The position numbers and the translations under genes were made by a program. From NCBI RefSeq assembly GCF_000002995.4, contig NW_025062479.1, forward strand, positions 11,327,721 to 11,391,720: a stretch of 64,000 bases of DNA. Reading direction: 5' to 3'. Below are positions 1 to 11,448 of this stretch, in pieces. How positions within the stretch are numbered: the stretch's first letter is position 1; each line of letters starts with the position of its first letter. Source of the stretch: Brugia malayi (Eukaryota > Nematoda > Chromadorea > Rhabditida > Onchocercidae). The notes under the pieces are model-generated. The model had not been told where the DNA came from, did not search any database, and saw only the letters and a list, made by a program, of their open reading frames with translations.

Positions 1-3000
1 AGAAGACAAAAGGTTGATCGCTTCAAATTAAAAAAAAAAAAAGTAATAGAAACCTGCTGGCAACATGTTCAATCATGACAGCAGAAAACGTTAGACTGTA
101 AGAAACAATGACAATTGCTTTTTCTAAGACATACATATACATTCAATTCATATATGAAATCAAAACCAACGCTAAGGACTGGAAACTTCACCAAAATGCA
201 AAATGGCGACATATGATACAAAGGAGAGAAAAAAAAAAAAAAAAAAGGGGAACGATGAGAGGACAGTTATAGACCTATACAATCAAACAGACAAAAAAAT
301 CATCACTTTAAAATATTATTTCAAAATTTTATCACATGAATGACTTACCTTTCAATTCTCCTAAAAACTCTTTTTATTCATTGCTATTATTTGAAAAAAA
401 AAAAGAAAAAAAGAAGGAAAAACCCTTCCAAATAGCAAATTCCTGAAGGTGTAAAATGATTCATAATTACATTACAATTCTCAATAATTTGTAATATTTG
501 TACTGAGATATTAAAATCGACATGAAAGCCTTGCAATAAATTACGATCCAAAAAAAGAGATTAACAATTTGGGCAATTACTTTTCTTTTTTTAAATTCAG
601 TGGGTTTCGTTTGAATTAGAAAAACATCTGTCAAATTTTTAAAATGAAAGCAAAAAACTAGAAAATTTGATTTTGGTGATTATGATATTTGGATTCATTC
701 AAATATCCTATATAATCAACTGCCAATATATCCGGTTTACTCGTTAGTAGAGTGCAAATATGATTAAAATTTAGTGTGAAATATTTATTAGAAATTTGTG
801 AATAATGACAAAGAAATTCACCGAAGATTATTTTTAAATAGAGAAAGAAGTTTTTCAGTGCAGATTTCCAGAGATGAAAGAAGTGAGGAGATAAAAAATT
901 GGAATCAATGGTTGATATTGGTTCCATTCATCCACTTTACTGCTTCTTGTTATAACCCATTCGTTTTTACATTTGACTAAATAAATTCCTGTATGAATGT
1001 TTCACTGAAGCAATGATCTACAAAACAGCAAAAGCTGGCTATGTGTTTAGTTACGCTGCAATGTGTTATGCTTCTTCAATAACTGTTTCATACATTTTCT
1101 CCAGCTGTAAGCTGTCAACTTACAAAAAATTTCTTACAGATTATGCCTGACTCATCGAGAAAAACCAATTACCCTAATTATTCGATAGGTAAATAAAACA
1201 AAAAAAATTGCAAAGCCAATATGATGAACAATAGTACTATTTCCCAAAAAGCTTATATTCTTAGATTCGAAATTATATTCATTGCTTTAAACTGTTGAGA
1301 AAACAATTTCAAAATTACCCATTTTTCTTTTACAACTTAAATTTGAATTTTATAAAATACAAGAAATTAAACAGCAGGGAGAAAAAGTATTCGTAAAAAT
1401 ATGATCAGTTAACTAACGACAGAACGTTGTGTGATATTCTTCGTCCTTCATCTTGCTAATTGCATCTGTATCCATGAGGAAAATTTAGACTATCCACAGG
1501 AACATAAATGGGCAATGCTGAAAAATGTTCGACTAAATATTTTCACGCCACCGAAAAATGGCTTTCGAGTACCTTAAAAAACTTACACCGTCGAAAATAG
1601 ATTAAACTAATGATCAATAACAACTGATATTCTTATGCACTATGTAAAAAAATGTTTCATATCTTCTTCATCATCAACCAGTTCTATAGTTAAAAAACTA
1701 CTATTTATGGAAATATCATTATTAAGGAGAAAACATCAGTTTGAATTCTTTTTGAAACAAATACCATAAATTTAAGTTTGATTCTTTTTTTTTTTTTTAT
1801 TCTTAAGGAAAAAAAAGAACCAATGGCGAAAAGAACTCAACAACTGAGAGATTAGGAAATAAGTAAGATTGATTGGGAGTTCTTTTTTTTTTTGAAAAGA
1901 TGTTTACGCAATTACACATGATGAATGAACAGTTTGCCATGATGAAAATCTATCAACAGCATTAATTTGATTATCACTAACAGTCATTACTTCTTTTAAA
2001 GAAATAAATGCTTACCGCTACGTCAAAATAAAAGCAAACCCTAAAAGTTATAGAGGTCTTTTAACTCCCTTACTTATGTAATCTGTAACAAAATTTTCAC
2101 CTCTTCGACGTATATATAAATACAAAGTTTCTTTTGTTTGTTATTTAATAAGCTAAAAGGCCTCATGAAACATTTTTTCTCTAGCTTACAAACGCAATTA
2201 TATTTGTGCTCATTTTTCTTCTTTCTCAACGAATCTCCGTTACAATAAAGTATAAGTCAATAATGAAAAAGTGTGAGTGCTGAAACTTACATTTGACCAA
2301 CTTCCCTTCGATTTCAAAAAGTCCTTGAATAATTTGAAGATGCCTCTATCCAACTTTTTAACTCTTCTTTTAATATACTTCAATGGTTCACAAAGTCTTC
2401 GCTATAATAATGATACCCACTTTCAAATATCGACCATTAATATCTCCTTCCAAGTGTACTCCAAAATGTAATAAAGGACCGAACAAATCGAAATATAATA
2501 TGTAAATATGAATCCACTTTTTTCCGCTGAAATCTTTCTCGTTTCGATAAAGCATTTAAAAGATAAGCTAGTTTCAACTCGGCATGTTCCAAAATATCAT
2601 ATACACTTTTCTATGTATTGCTTCTCGTAACATGCCTTACTTTCCTTTCGTATTCATATTTCATTATTTTTGTGTTAGTTTTTTCTTTCGTATTCGATTA
2701 TTTCTGTGCTAGTTGAACACTGTAAGAAAATAAAACAGCTTTTCAACTTTCATAACCACAGTATTACTTGAAAGAATTCTACTGGCACCAATTCAATAGG
2801 CATTTTACCCATCGCTTTTGATGCCGAAGCCATAAATTACGTCATAAAGCAAACTAAGATCCAACGAACCACAAACCGTATTATTCTTCAGTAAACAATA
2901 ACCGAAATCATTAATGACATAATGTAACTAACGTTAAATACTCAATGGAACTATGAATAAAGCAATATGAGCGTAGTTTTGCATGAAACAGAACCAGTCT

Positions 3001-3703
3001 AAAAGTGAACTTGAATAATGCCAATTAAATATTAGCTGAAACAATATCGATTCAATGTAAATTTCCATTATGAAAAAGAATTTAAAGAAATTTAACCTTT
3101 AAATGAGTCAGTTGCAGCAAGCATCCTAAATTCGTTTTTGGCATGCCCACAGTGAGAAACGGAAATCTGCTGCCAGGGAAATCCAATAAATTCCCAAAAC
3201 AAACTTCTACTATTTTCAACCTTCCTTAAACGTCTGATTCCCACAAACTGTAAAAATTCTCTTTTTTTAATAAATATTAATAATAGTATACACCATAGAT
3301 ATTAATACTAATGCACATTCTTAACAATATATTAATAATCGTTACACGTATCTATCACTCTAAACTGTTACAATATGCATGCTATAATCAAGATTTGCAC
3401 GAATTTTGAATTGTTTGACTTTCCATTTGCTTTAAATTATTTCACTATACACTTACGATCTCTTATTATATCCTACTATAATTTATTCATTTCATTAGAA
3501 TCATTACGCAGTTTATCATTCACAAAATAAGATACAACATTATTTTTCTTTATTAAAAAAATTTTCACTATTGCTGATAAAGTGTTTTATGCAAAATAAT
3601 TCTCTACAGTAATGTGTGCATCAAAAAGATTATTAATAAAATTGTCCGAAAAATTCATCTCGATTTTATCATTATTTAATTGCATAAGATAAAATAATAC
3701 GAA

Positions 3704-3746
3704 GAAAATTTATCTAACATTACCGAAAGAAAATTTATCTAACATT
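3704..3746. repeat. Short tandem direct repeat
   Basis: The 18-mer gaaaatttatctaacatt occurs at 3704-3721 and again at 3729-3746, a period of 25 bases. It looks like a local duplication in non-coding DNA and no function is suggested. Confidence 0.7.
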
Positions 3747-4105
3747 CACTAAAGACTGAAAAAAGTCCAACATATCGCAATTCTTCCCATGAAATTCCAC
3801 CCCATGTTTAAGCCGAAGAAAGATACCAATAAGGTAGGTAGAATCTATCAACTCTTACTTTAATTAACTTGTGGGATGTTTTTTTTGCAAGATGCGGCCG
3901 TAACAAATGCGGTTATAACGTGTTGTTTTTCCGATTCGATTTAGCGTATCTGGAACGTTGGTTGGGTGGGGTCAAGGGTCAAGTTGTGTTTGGCTGGAAT
4001 AAGAGGTGTGTTGTTCGGTTATTTCAGTAAGAAGCAAGGCATTGTTTGGATTTTTGCGATGGTATACATGGAAATGTGCAAGGATAGAGAATAAGATGGG
4101 TATGG

Positions 4106-4154
4106 AGAATCACGTGATCATATGGATATATCCAGAATCACGTGATCATATGGA
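4106..4154. promoter_or_regulatory. Duplicated 21-bp block with paired E-boxes
   Basis: The 20-mer agaatcacgtgatcatatgg (plus a further a) is present at 4106-4126 and exactly again at 4134-4154. Each copy contains the palindrome ATCACGTGAT, whose core CACGTG is the class of E-box bound by bHLH and bHLH-ZIP factors, followed by CATATG, another CANNTG box. The two copies are 28 bases apart. A regulatory role is inference; no gene start is clearly placed next to it. Confidence 0.35.
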
Positions 4155-5929
4155 ATACTCTCCAGTTTCTTTTTTTTTTCTTTTAATATTTAAAAGTGCA
4201 ACATTAGAGTTATTGTCGCCGTCTTTGGTGGCCTTTCCACAATGTTCATTTTACGTTTTCTACGATGCATATTTTGCAGCGTGAATTATATGGAACATAG
4301 TCATCCAGAAAAACAAGTGTTTCCCACAGATATGTTATTTATTATTTGATTCTGATGGTTATAGTTTGCAAATGTGATAGTATTTTCCTGATATACTTGA
4401 AAGCTACTGGTAATCGGCACAGCAGTATTTTTCATCTATGAGCTAGCATTCCTTTTCGAACTTTTTGAGTGAGACCTGTTAGAAACTGATAAAATATTTG
4501 TTCGAGGATAAGTGAATATATAACTGAGGTATTTAACCTAAATGCTTGTTTATCATTATTAATCATTACAATTAACTGTGTGGTTAATTTACACGCAGTA
4601 GTAGGATCGTATCATATATATGTTCGAGTTATGCTTAGTTCAAAGCTAAACTTGTAAATGAGATTTTAAGACGTCATGAAAATGACAGCTCAATAAATTT
4701 TCTAAGCACGTAGCATACTGTCGTCTTACATGTACTTCTTTTTCCTTAAATAATGGCTTTCCTGAATCGTTAGAACTCATTTCTTAATGCCTTGAAAAGT
4801 GTTATATAATTTACTAAGAAACGAAATAAATCTTGGTGCTGTCAAATTATAAAAGCCTTGAAATAATTTCGATAATTTTGTAATAAATGTTAGTGAATCA
4901 TCCATAGTTTCATAGTTTCTGTACATTTTGTTCCGGTTATTGTAATTCTTGAGTCATCGTACTTCGTGAATAGCGTTATTTTACTTTAAGAAAAGATAAT
5001 TAAATGAAAAGTGTTGTTAGACAACCGTCATATATTACAAAATGAAGGTTTTGTCGGAAATGTTAAGTTTTTGCATTATAAGATTCCTTTAGATGAAATC
5101 TAACAAGTTTAAAGGATGGCAGAATTATGTGAAAGGCTTTAGATGAGTAGCATGAGATTACTGAAAATTTGAAATTATCTAATTTTTGAGAAATAAGCGT
5201 AAAGAGTTGAATTGAAGACAAAATGGTTGGTGTGAATGATCGACTTGATAATTTAGTGAATTGGGGAAGTGTTTTTGTTTTCTTACGTTTGTTATAGTGA
5301 TTCGTATGGAAGGGAGGGGTTAGGATTTTATTTTATGGGTGGGATGAATAGGTGATGATGTTTCCTATTTCTAAAAATGTAAAGGGTCATTCCAAGAAAT
5401 GAGAGAGATATGTTAAAAGATTTAAAGGTTTTTTGAAAAATGATGTAAATTATGTGTATCTTGGCATGTCAGTTTCTTTTTCAATCCTTTTTACATTGAT
5501 TTTTAGTTTAAATCAATTTTGAAGTTGATAGGGACCGTATAGGAATATTTCCTGAACCGGAAACAAGAGTTTGTACGAATAAAACCACCCATTTATTCCA
5601 TTATGATATATCACTTTTTGACAAATAGCACACGCCTGTAGCTGTGAGAAATATGACTGTGCACGGATTTTATGCATTAGAAAGGAAGAGGTTGTCATTA
5701 CAGCATACCGTTTATAATTCAGCCGTTGGTTCAAGCATTTGTCATTTGGTTGATTTAAAACAGTATGTTGGAATTTAGTCGTTGATTTTGCCGGATGTTG
5801 GGGTTTCCAATCGCTGCTGAAAATAACACATCACTCGGGAGCATTGGAATGCTTTGTAATATTACATATCATCGTCGTTTTGGTGCAACCTAACTGCAAT
5901 GGGGTGTAACGCTATGGTTTGTCTGGTGT

Positions 5930-5990
5930 CTGCGTCTGTGTGTATTTTATACATGTATGTATCATGTATGTATGTGTGTGTGTATCTGAT
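5930..5990. repeat. TG/TGTA-rich simple repeat
   Basis: This is a run of alternating TG and TGTA units (tgtatgtatgtgtgtgtg type). A similar but shorter GT-rich stretch lies at about 6716-6756, and another at about 8262-8286. Confidence 0.7.
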
Positions 5991-7601
5991 CGAGCGTATT
6001 TGTCCGTATTCCCGTCTGTAACAGATAGCAAAACGGGGGAAGTTGGGAGGGGAGAGCTGTCTGCTCGGAAGTTGATGTAAATTCAATTAATCAAAGCAAA
6101 TAGTTTTATCAAAAAGGAAGGATGAAATCCAATCAAATAATCCAATTCGTAAGAATTGAGGAAACGTTTACTAAAAGAATGCATAGCAAATTGATAGGAA
6201 ATGCATAATAAAGAATTGTGGGATTGAAATAAATGAATGAAAAGAAGTGATCACTATAAGATGACCTGATTACATGAGATGGAACTGTGAAACTTGCATA
6301 ATTTTTGTGAGGTTTAGCTAACGATGTCGATTTTTCGAGTGATGTTTAGTATTATGATATTGTTTACAAATACCATTATTGCTATAAGAAAATGTCACCT
6401 TTCTCTCCTTTTTTCCTTCCTTCCACACTTTCTTCTCTCCTTTCTTTCTGCATTTAGCCAACTGTTGGTTATTGATTGCTAGCTTGTTGAATGGATTAAA
6501 CATATCTTCCTTTATGTTATTATGGTTTATTCAATTGGTGAGATTTAAATCACTAAGTAAATACAATATTATTGTTACTGTAAAGGATAGGTTTTGCTAG
6601 TACTTTCCAGACTTTTGCAGCAATCATAAATGTAATAAATGGATTTTAATTCTTATGAAACGATCAGATTAAATATTTAATAGGAGCATGATCTGTCTAT
6701 ATTTCTGGATGGTTAAGCATGCATGTGCGCGTGTTTGTATGTGTACGTGTGTTGTAACAGCACAAACGCGCCGTGCATAATATGTGTTGGTCAGTGTTAA
6801 GGCGAAATTAAGGCGAAATGCGATGGTTATATGAGAATTCAGCAAAATTCTACGTCAGACAGAGAAGGATTGAAGAATATTTTATAAGTCAGTTCCGGTT
6901 TCCAGTTTAATTCCTTCATGTTTTTCCAGTGAGTGAAGTTTCAGCGTACACGTGGTTTCGTCTCATCTTCAGCCGTTTTCATTAGTAAGTCCCATTAAAA
7001 TATTGTATTTTAGTGCTTAAGTAACCCGATCGATTTCTTTCATAACACTCCTTATCTCTAAATATCCTTAATTTACTTCAGCATAAAGGATTGATGAAAT
7101 CAGGAATGTAGCAGAAAGTGAAGTGGCAGCATTCACTTCAGTGAAATTAATGTTGTGGCTGTAGTTATACCTAACAAGAACTTGTAGGGAGGTAGGAGAG
7201 AAATGTTGTCATTACTTTTCACTGTCAAAATTTTGTTAAAAGAGTAAGTAAGCCATCAAGTCATGTTTCACTTGTCGAAAGAATGTCTGTACGATATATA
7301 TACAAAATTGTAATGTCAAAAATACTTGTGATGCATTGATGTACGAATGAAAATGAATGAAGACGAGACATTCATCACTATCTCACTAGTCAAGCAGTGA
7401 AAGGTCGTTAGTATTGATGGAGAGGTTAAAAATCGAGGCGCTCTTTTTCAATGAAATATGGAAGCAAATAAGCGGCTGTAGTAATAATTTCCTTATTATT
7501 ATTATTAGCTCTGGTCTAAGGAATAGGAGAGGGAAAGAAAGCCGACTTTAGGTTTTATTAATATCTTTCGTTTCACCTGATCGATATTGCACTTTTTTCA
7601 G

Positions 7602-8507
7602 ATTTGACTTTCCTCTCCCCTTCTGGTCCTCCTTCTCTCTGCTATTTTCTTAGTTATCGGAATCATTCTGTGGAGTTCATTTTCCCAAAATTTCCAGAAC
7701 CCCAGTTGTATCATCACAGTGTGAAAGGAACAAGAGCAGCTAGTACATTAGGGGAGCAGTATGTAGATACAGATGATGTGCAGGAAGAGAAAGAAGCAAT
7801 ACAGTACGAAGGTAGGATGTAGTTTGATATTGCAAATAAAGTTTTGGATAGCTAACAAAAGTGGAGAGATAAGTAGATGGATGGGTAGCGTAGTACCTAT
7901 GGGTCATATATACTCTTATAACTGCGGCGGTAGTGGTGCTAGTAGTAGTTGTTGTAGTAATAGTGGTTGTAACAATAATTTATCTACGACGAAAAGCATT
8001 TGAAAGAGGACATTAGTAAGCTCGTCAACATTTATGGCTACGCAAGAATAGTAGACTTTAGAAAGTAGATGGGAGAGAAGGGGTTTGGGAAAGCATGAGG
8101 GGAGGGTGAACATGGGGAAGAAAGGGGTGTTGATTTCGGGTTAGTTGGACGAGGAGAGCGTAAACTAGACGATATCAGGACCGCCTTGCAAACAACTCTT
8201 CCAATAATTTTGTTCATTCGTATTCTTTCTGTCCTTGTCTTTCTCCATCAACCGTTGTTTGGTTTATGTATGTATGTGTGTATGTATTGCAGTAGTGCTG
8301 ATGGCAAGTCATCAGGCAGCAACAGCGGACGACAACAGCAGCAGTTGGAGCAGCACGGCACACAGTAATGCATTTTGCATGTTGTGTGTATGGTTGCCCG
8401 ATAGCATGATAGCCCAATGTGTCGAAGTTTTCGTGCAGTCGATAAGTCACCATTCCCGAGCTTGTACATTAAGAGCAGTAATTGAGCAAGCATCTAATAG
8501 CTGTTAG
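7602..8507 (+). CDS. Doubtful two-exon gene fragment, product unknown
   Basis: I do not recognise a family. The proposed coding pieces are 7602-7811 and 8293-8507. The first follows a TTTTTTCAG acceptor, contains an acidic stretch (GEQYVDTDDVQEEKEAIQYE) and ends at a GTAGGA donor in phase 1. The second starts after a TATTGCAG acceptor in the matching phase, encodes a Ser/Ala/Gln-rich part and a Cys-containing part, and ends with TAG at 8505-8507. No start codon is assigned, so upstream exons would be needed. Against it: the second exon region is open in several frames on both strands because it is less AT-rich than its surroundings, so this could be chance. Confidence is low. Confidence 0.27.
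7920..7980. repeat. GTA/GTT trinucleotide-rich stretch
   Basis: This is an imperfect run of GTA, GTT and GTG triplets (tagtagtagttgttgtagta type) in the presumed intron between the two doubtful exons of the 7.6-8.5 kb model. A second triplet-rich patch, AGC/CAG type, lies at about 8314-8365. Confidence 0.6.
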
Positions 8508-9345
8508 TGGTAGAAATAATAAAATAGTAATTAATTAGGTATATTAGTGAGATTATTGTACTTGTGGTAGCGGTAACAGTAACCTTTCACAATTTTGTCT
8601 TCTGGGAAGCTTCATGAGGAATTTATGATTAAAGCAGTAGTGTTGAAACATTATGATTTCGTATAGTTGTCATCCCTAAGCAAGTAACATTTAGCAATCG
8701 ATCAGACCGGTTGAATAACTCTAGTTTTCGTCCTCTCACTCCTGTGTTGCTGGTTATATGCTGGATGAATGCCTTCCTTCATCACTGGATGATTTGGCGT
8801 GCTTGCGACAGTTCGAGTCGTCTAATATATTTCGGATTTCGACTATTTCCATTGACTGATGCAATTTAATAGAAATCAATTTTTTCTGGATTATTTTTGC
8901 CCTGAAAGACTTCAAAGCAATATCAGGATGTATTAACAAAAGAAAGAGAGAAAAAAAAGTTGGTGGGGGCAGTAGGCCTTCACCATGATCTACAGAATGC
9001 TATCATTTTGAGTCTGAGATCATTGTGAAAGCTATTTGCCTTCTACCGTCTCCAAACATGCATGCGTAGTCTGCAGGCTTTAAAACTTCAGTTTTCCGTA
9101 ATTTTATACTTCTTGTTGAAGTGCTACATACTCGTATCTTTTTCTCACTTTAATAGGTTTAGTTATAACAGTAATCATGGGTGGAATAGCTTTATAGATA
9201 TTCCAGTTATTTCGGGTATGAAGACGTTGCAGTTTATTGGGTAACAAAACTGAAGTTTCATCCGTTTTGATGTGTTATGAGTGGTTGATGACGCATGAGT
9301 ATTACAAATTGGTGTGAAATCTGGAGTATTTCTTTAAATATTTAG
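8508..9345. other. Upstream region of the RMD5 gene
   Basis: No gene is seen. The stretch contains an A/G-rich patch near 8940-8960. It is the likely promoter and outron of the RMD5 gene that follows. Confidence 0.4.
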
Positions 9346-9359
9346 AGAGAAGAAGCATA
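9344..9359 (+). promoter_or_regulatory. Probable trans-splice acceptor of the RMD5 mRNA
   Basis: An acceptor-like TATTTAG ends at 9345, 14 bases before the ATG at 9360. Many nematode mRNAs receive a spliced leader at such a site. The short leader (AGAGAAGAAGCATA) has no upstream ATG. That a spliced leader is actually added is inference. Confidence 0.45.
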
Positions 9360-11448
9360 ATGGTGGACGTAGTTGCCGGACGTATTAATCGTGTGCTGGA
9401 AACGCTTGAATCCTTCAGAAGCCAGTGGACACCAGCTGTAGCACGGCAGATCGATCTAGTACGTCGTGTTTATAATGAGTTATTGATTGACGATGATCCA
9501 GAAGCGGAGCTGTCGGTAACTGCAGAAGTGGTACTTGCACAGGCTATGGAAAAATTGGGAGACATGCTGCAAGAGGTAAATAATTGGTGGACTAAATTGT
9601 TTCTTTCTTTTTTTTTTTTTTTTTGATATTTTGTCAACTTATTCTTAAAAATTGGGAAAATTTATGTTATTCAGGAGCATGAAAGTGGTTTTTTTCGGGA
9701 TTTGTTTTGACATTTCTAAAAAATCATACAAAACTCGAGAAGTTCGGAAAGTTGATGTATGTAATAATTTTTCTGGAATAAAGGTTCGATTTAATTTGAG
9801 ATGGCGCATCAACACCGGAGTACTCATCAAATGTTGTCAAAGATTGGCAAAGCTATCGACAGATATTTTGTCACGGATCTTAGTTCTTTAACGAAAATTG
9901 ATAAGAATATTGATACAGATCCAAGACTGCATGGAAGAGTCAACGCTCTCATTACTAATCATTTGACGAGTACCGGAAAATTCGATGTTGCGGATATTCT
10001 GACGAAAGTAATCTAATTTCAACAGTTGTTTATTCTTGAAGACAATTAGTTAAGGGTGCCGAACTTAGCATTCGGAGTGTTTTAGGAGGCACAACTGCCA
10101 GCATCGGAAGGTTTGGAATTCAATGTGGATGATATCCGACATTTAATGGAAGCGTTCCAGAAAAGAGATATTACTCCCGCACTCCAGTGGCTCAAGCAAA
10201 ATGCTTCGCGAGATGAACAACTGATTTATGATCTTCAAAAACAACATTTTGTCAAACTTCTGGAAGATGGTATAACATTTACAACTTTGAACTAAAGAGG
10301 GAAGAGCTGTATTTGAAGAAATCGTTTATTTGCATTTCCAGGGCAAACTATGGAGGCTTTGCAGTACAGTCACCATCTTTCGAAAAATCCAGACGAGATG
10401 ATACAATTGCTGTGGGCAATTGTTGCCAAAGATCGTAAGACGCGTTATCCTGATCTTTTCAATCCCGTTGTTTGGCAGCAACTCGAATTGCGTCTTGCTC
10501 GAGTTATGTCTCGATCAGAAAATTATCTCAGTCAAATGTATGTGAATCTCACACTATATATCTACACATTTTAGTTGCAGCGAACCTGACACTCTAGTTA
10601 ATCATTTTCAGTTTTTTGACATGATCTTATAGAATTGTAGCATCATTTCAAAACTTCTAATATTCTTTAAATTCAGACGTGTTATCGTAGTCACACTCAC
10701 TCCATATTATTCACATGTTGAAAAAAGTGATTATTTCCATGGTGCCACTTGATTTTATTCAGATTTTCCAAAACTCATGTTTTGTAATAGCGTTAGCATA
10801 CGAGCAAATCAGCAAATTTTGCTTTTCATCCACATGTAACTAGATTTATCCACTAAGAGATCTGAATATTTTCCTGGATTTGGAAAATCACTGTAATGTA
10901 CTAGGGGCATTGCTTTTATGTTTACTTCAGTCTTGAACTTGGCATCAAGATGGTACCATCACTCATTAGTCTTCGTCAGCTAATGATAAATCGATCACTG
11001 GAATCTCTTTTTCAAGGTGATGAATTGCCCATTGAAGTGGATGTGCCGAATGCCGCCCATTCTGTGTTCGCTTGCCCAATTCTTAAGGTTCTTTTTGTTT
11101 AATAGAAGGGCTGTTGCATTCATTTGACTCTCAATTTTGTAACTTTGATTCCCAAATGTATTTTCAATATTTTGGATGCTTGGAATTTCGAGAATTTTCG
11201 TGCAGTTAATCACTTTTGTACAGCACTTTTTATGTATGCAGGCACAGTGCACGGAACAAAATCCTCCTATGCGTCTCACATGTGGTCATGTAATTTCTCG
11301 AGAAGCACTTCATAAATTAGCCCAAACAGGACGTTTCGTTGCACCGACCAATTTGGCTCCTTCCAATGCTTTCAGTCATATTCGTTTGAAGTGTCCGTAC
11401 TGTCCAGTGGAATCATCAGTAGCTGATGCTAAGAGAGTATATTTCTAA
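9360..11448 (+). CDS. rmd-5: RMD5/RMND5 family, RING subunit of the GID/CTLH E3 ubiquitin ligase
   Basis: The exons are 9360-9575, 9801-10007, 10086-10269, 10342-10537, 10931-11087 and 11242-11448, giving 388 residues, close to the usual animal RMND5 length of about 390. An N-terminal helical region is followed by a LisH segment (about 106-138, LITNHLTSTGKFDVADIL), a CTLH segment (about 153-210, starting NVDDIRHLMEAF) and a degenerate Gid-type RING from about 316 to the end. Visible RING parts are FACPILK, then LTCGHVISREALHKL, then LKCPYCPVE. In yeast and animals this protein pairs with MAEA/Gid9 to form the catalytic heterodimer of the GID/CTLH complex, acting in nucleus and cytoplasm. Introns are short except intron 4 (393 bases). 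The start follows a probable trans-splice acceptor and fits the family N-terminus. Confidence 0.93.

Larger units (their letters stand above)
1..7600. other. No convincing gene; AT-rich intergenic or intronic sequence
   Basis: I see no chain of exons here that I can defend. The open frames are short, have no recognisable family, and are not joined by phase-compatible splice sites. The stretch holds homopolymer A/T runs, short direct repeats, GT-rich simple repeats around 5.93-5.99 kb and 6.72-6.76 kb, and a G/T-biased plus strand from about 3.85 kb onward. A possible short exon lies near 6939-6983 (acceptor after a TTTTTCCAG run, donor GTAAGT), but I could not link it to a protein. It could be the upstream region or a large intron of a gene whose coding part is outside the window. 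Confidence 0.5.

Noticed and set aside
1..7600. A protein-coding gene on either strand at the window start
   Set aside because: I tried to link the short open frames (for example 658-927 minus, 2277-2471 plus, 4006-4284 plus) with splice sites and found no coherent chain or family match.
8805..8830. A tRNA-like GTTCGAGTC box
   Set aside because: There is no matching A box, anticodon stem or acceptor stem around it.
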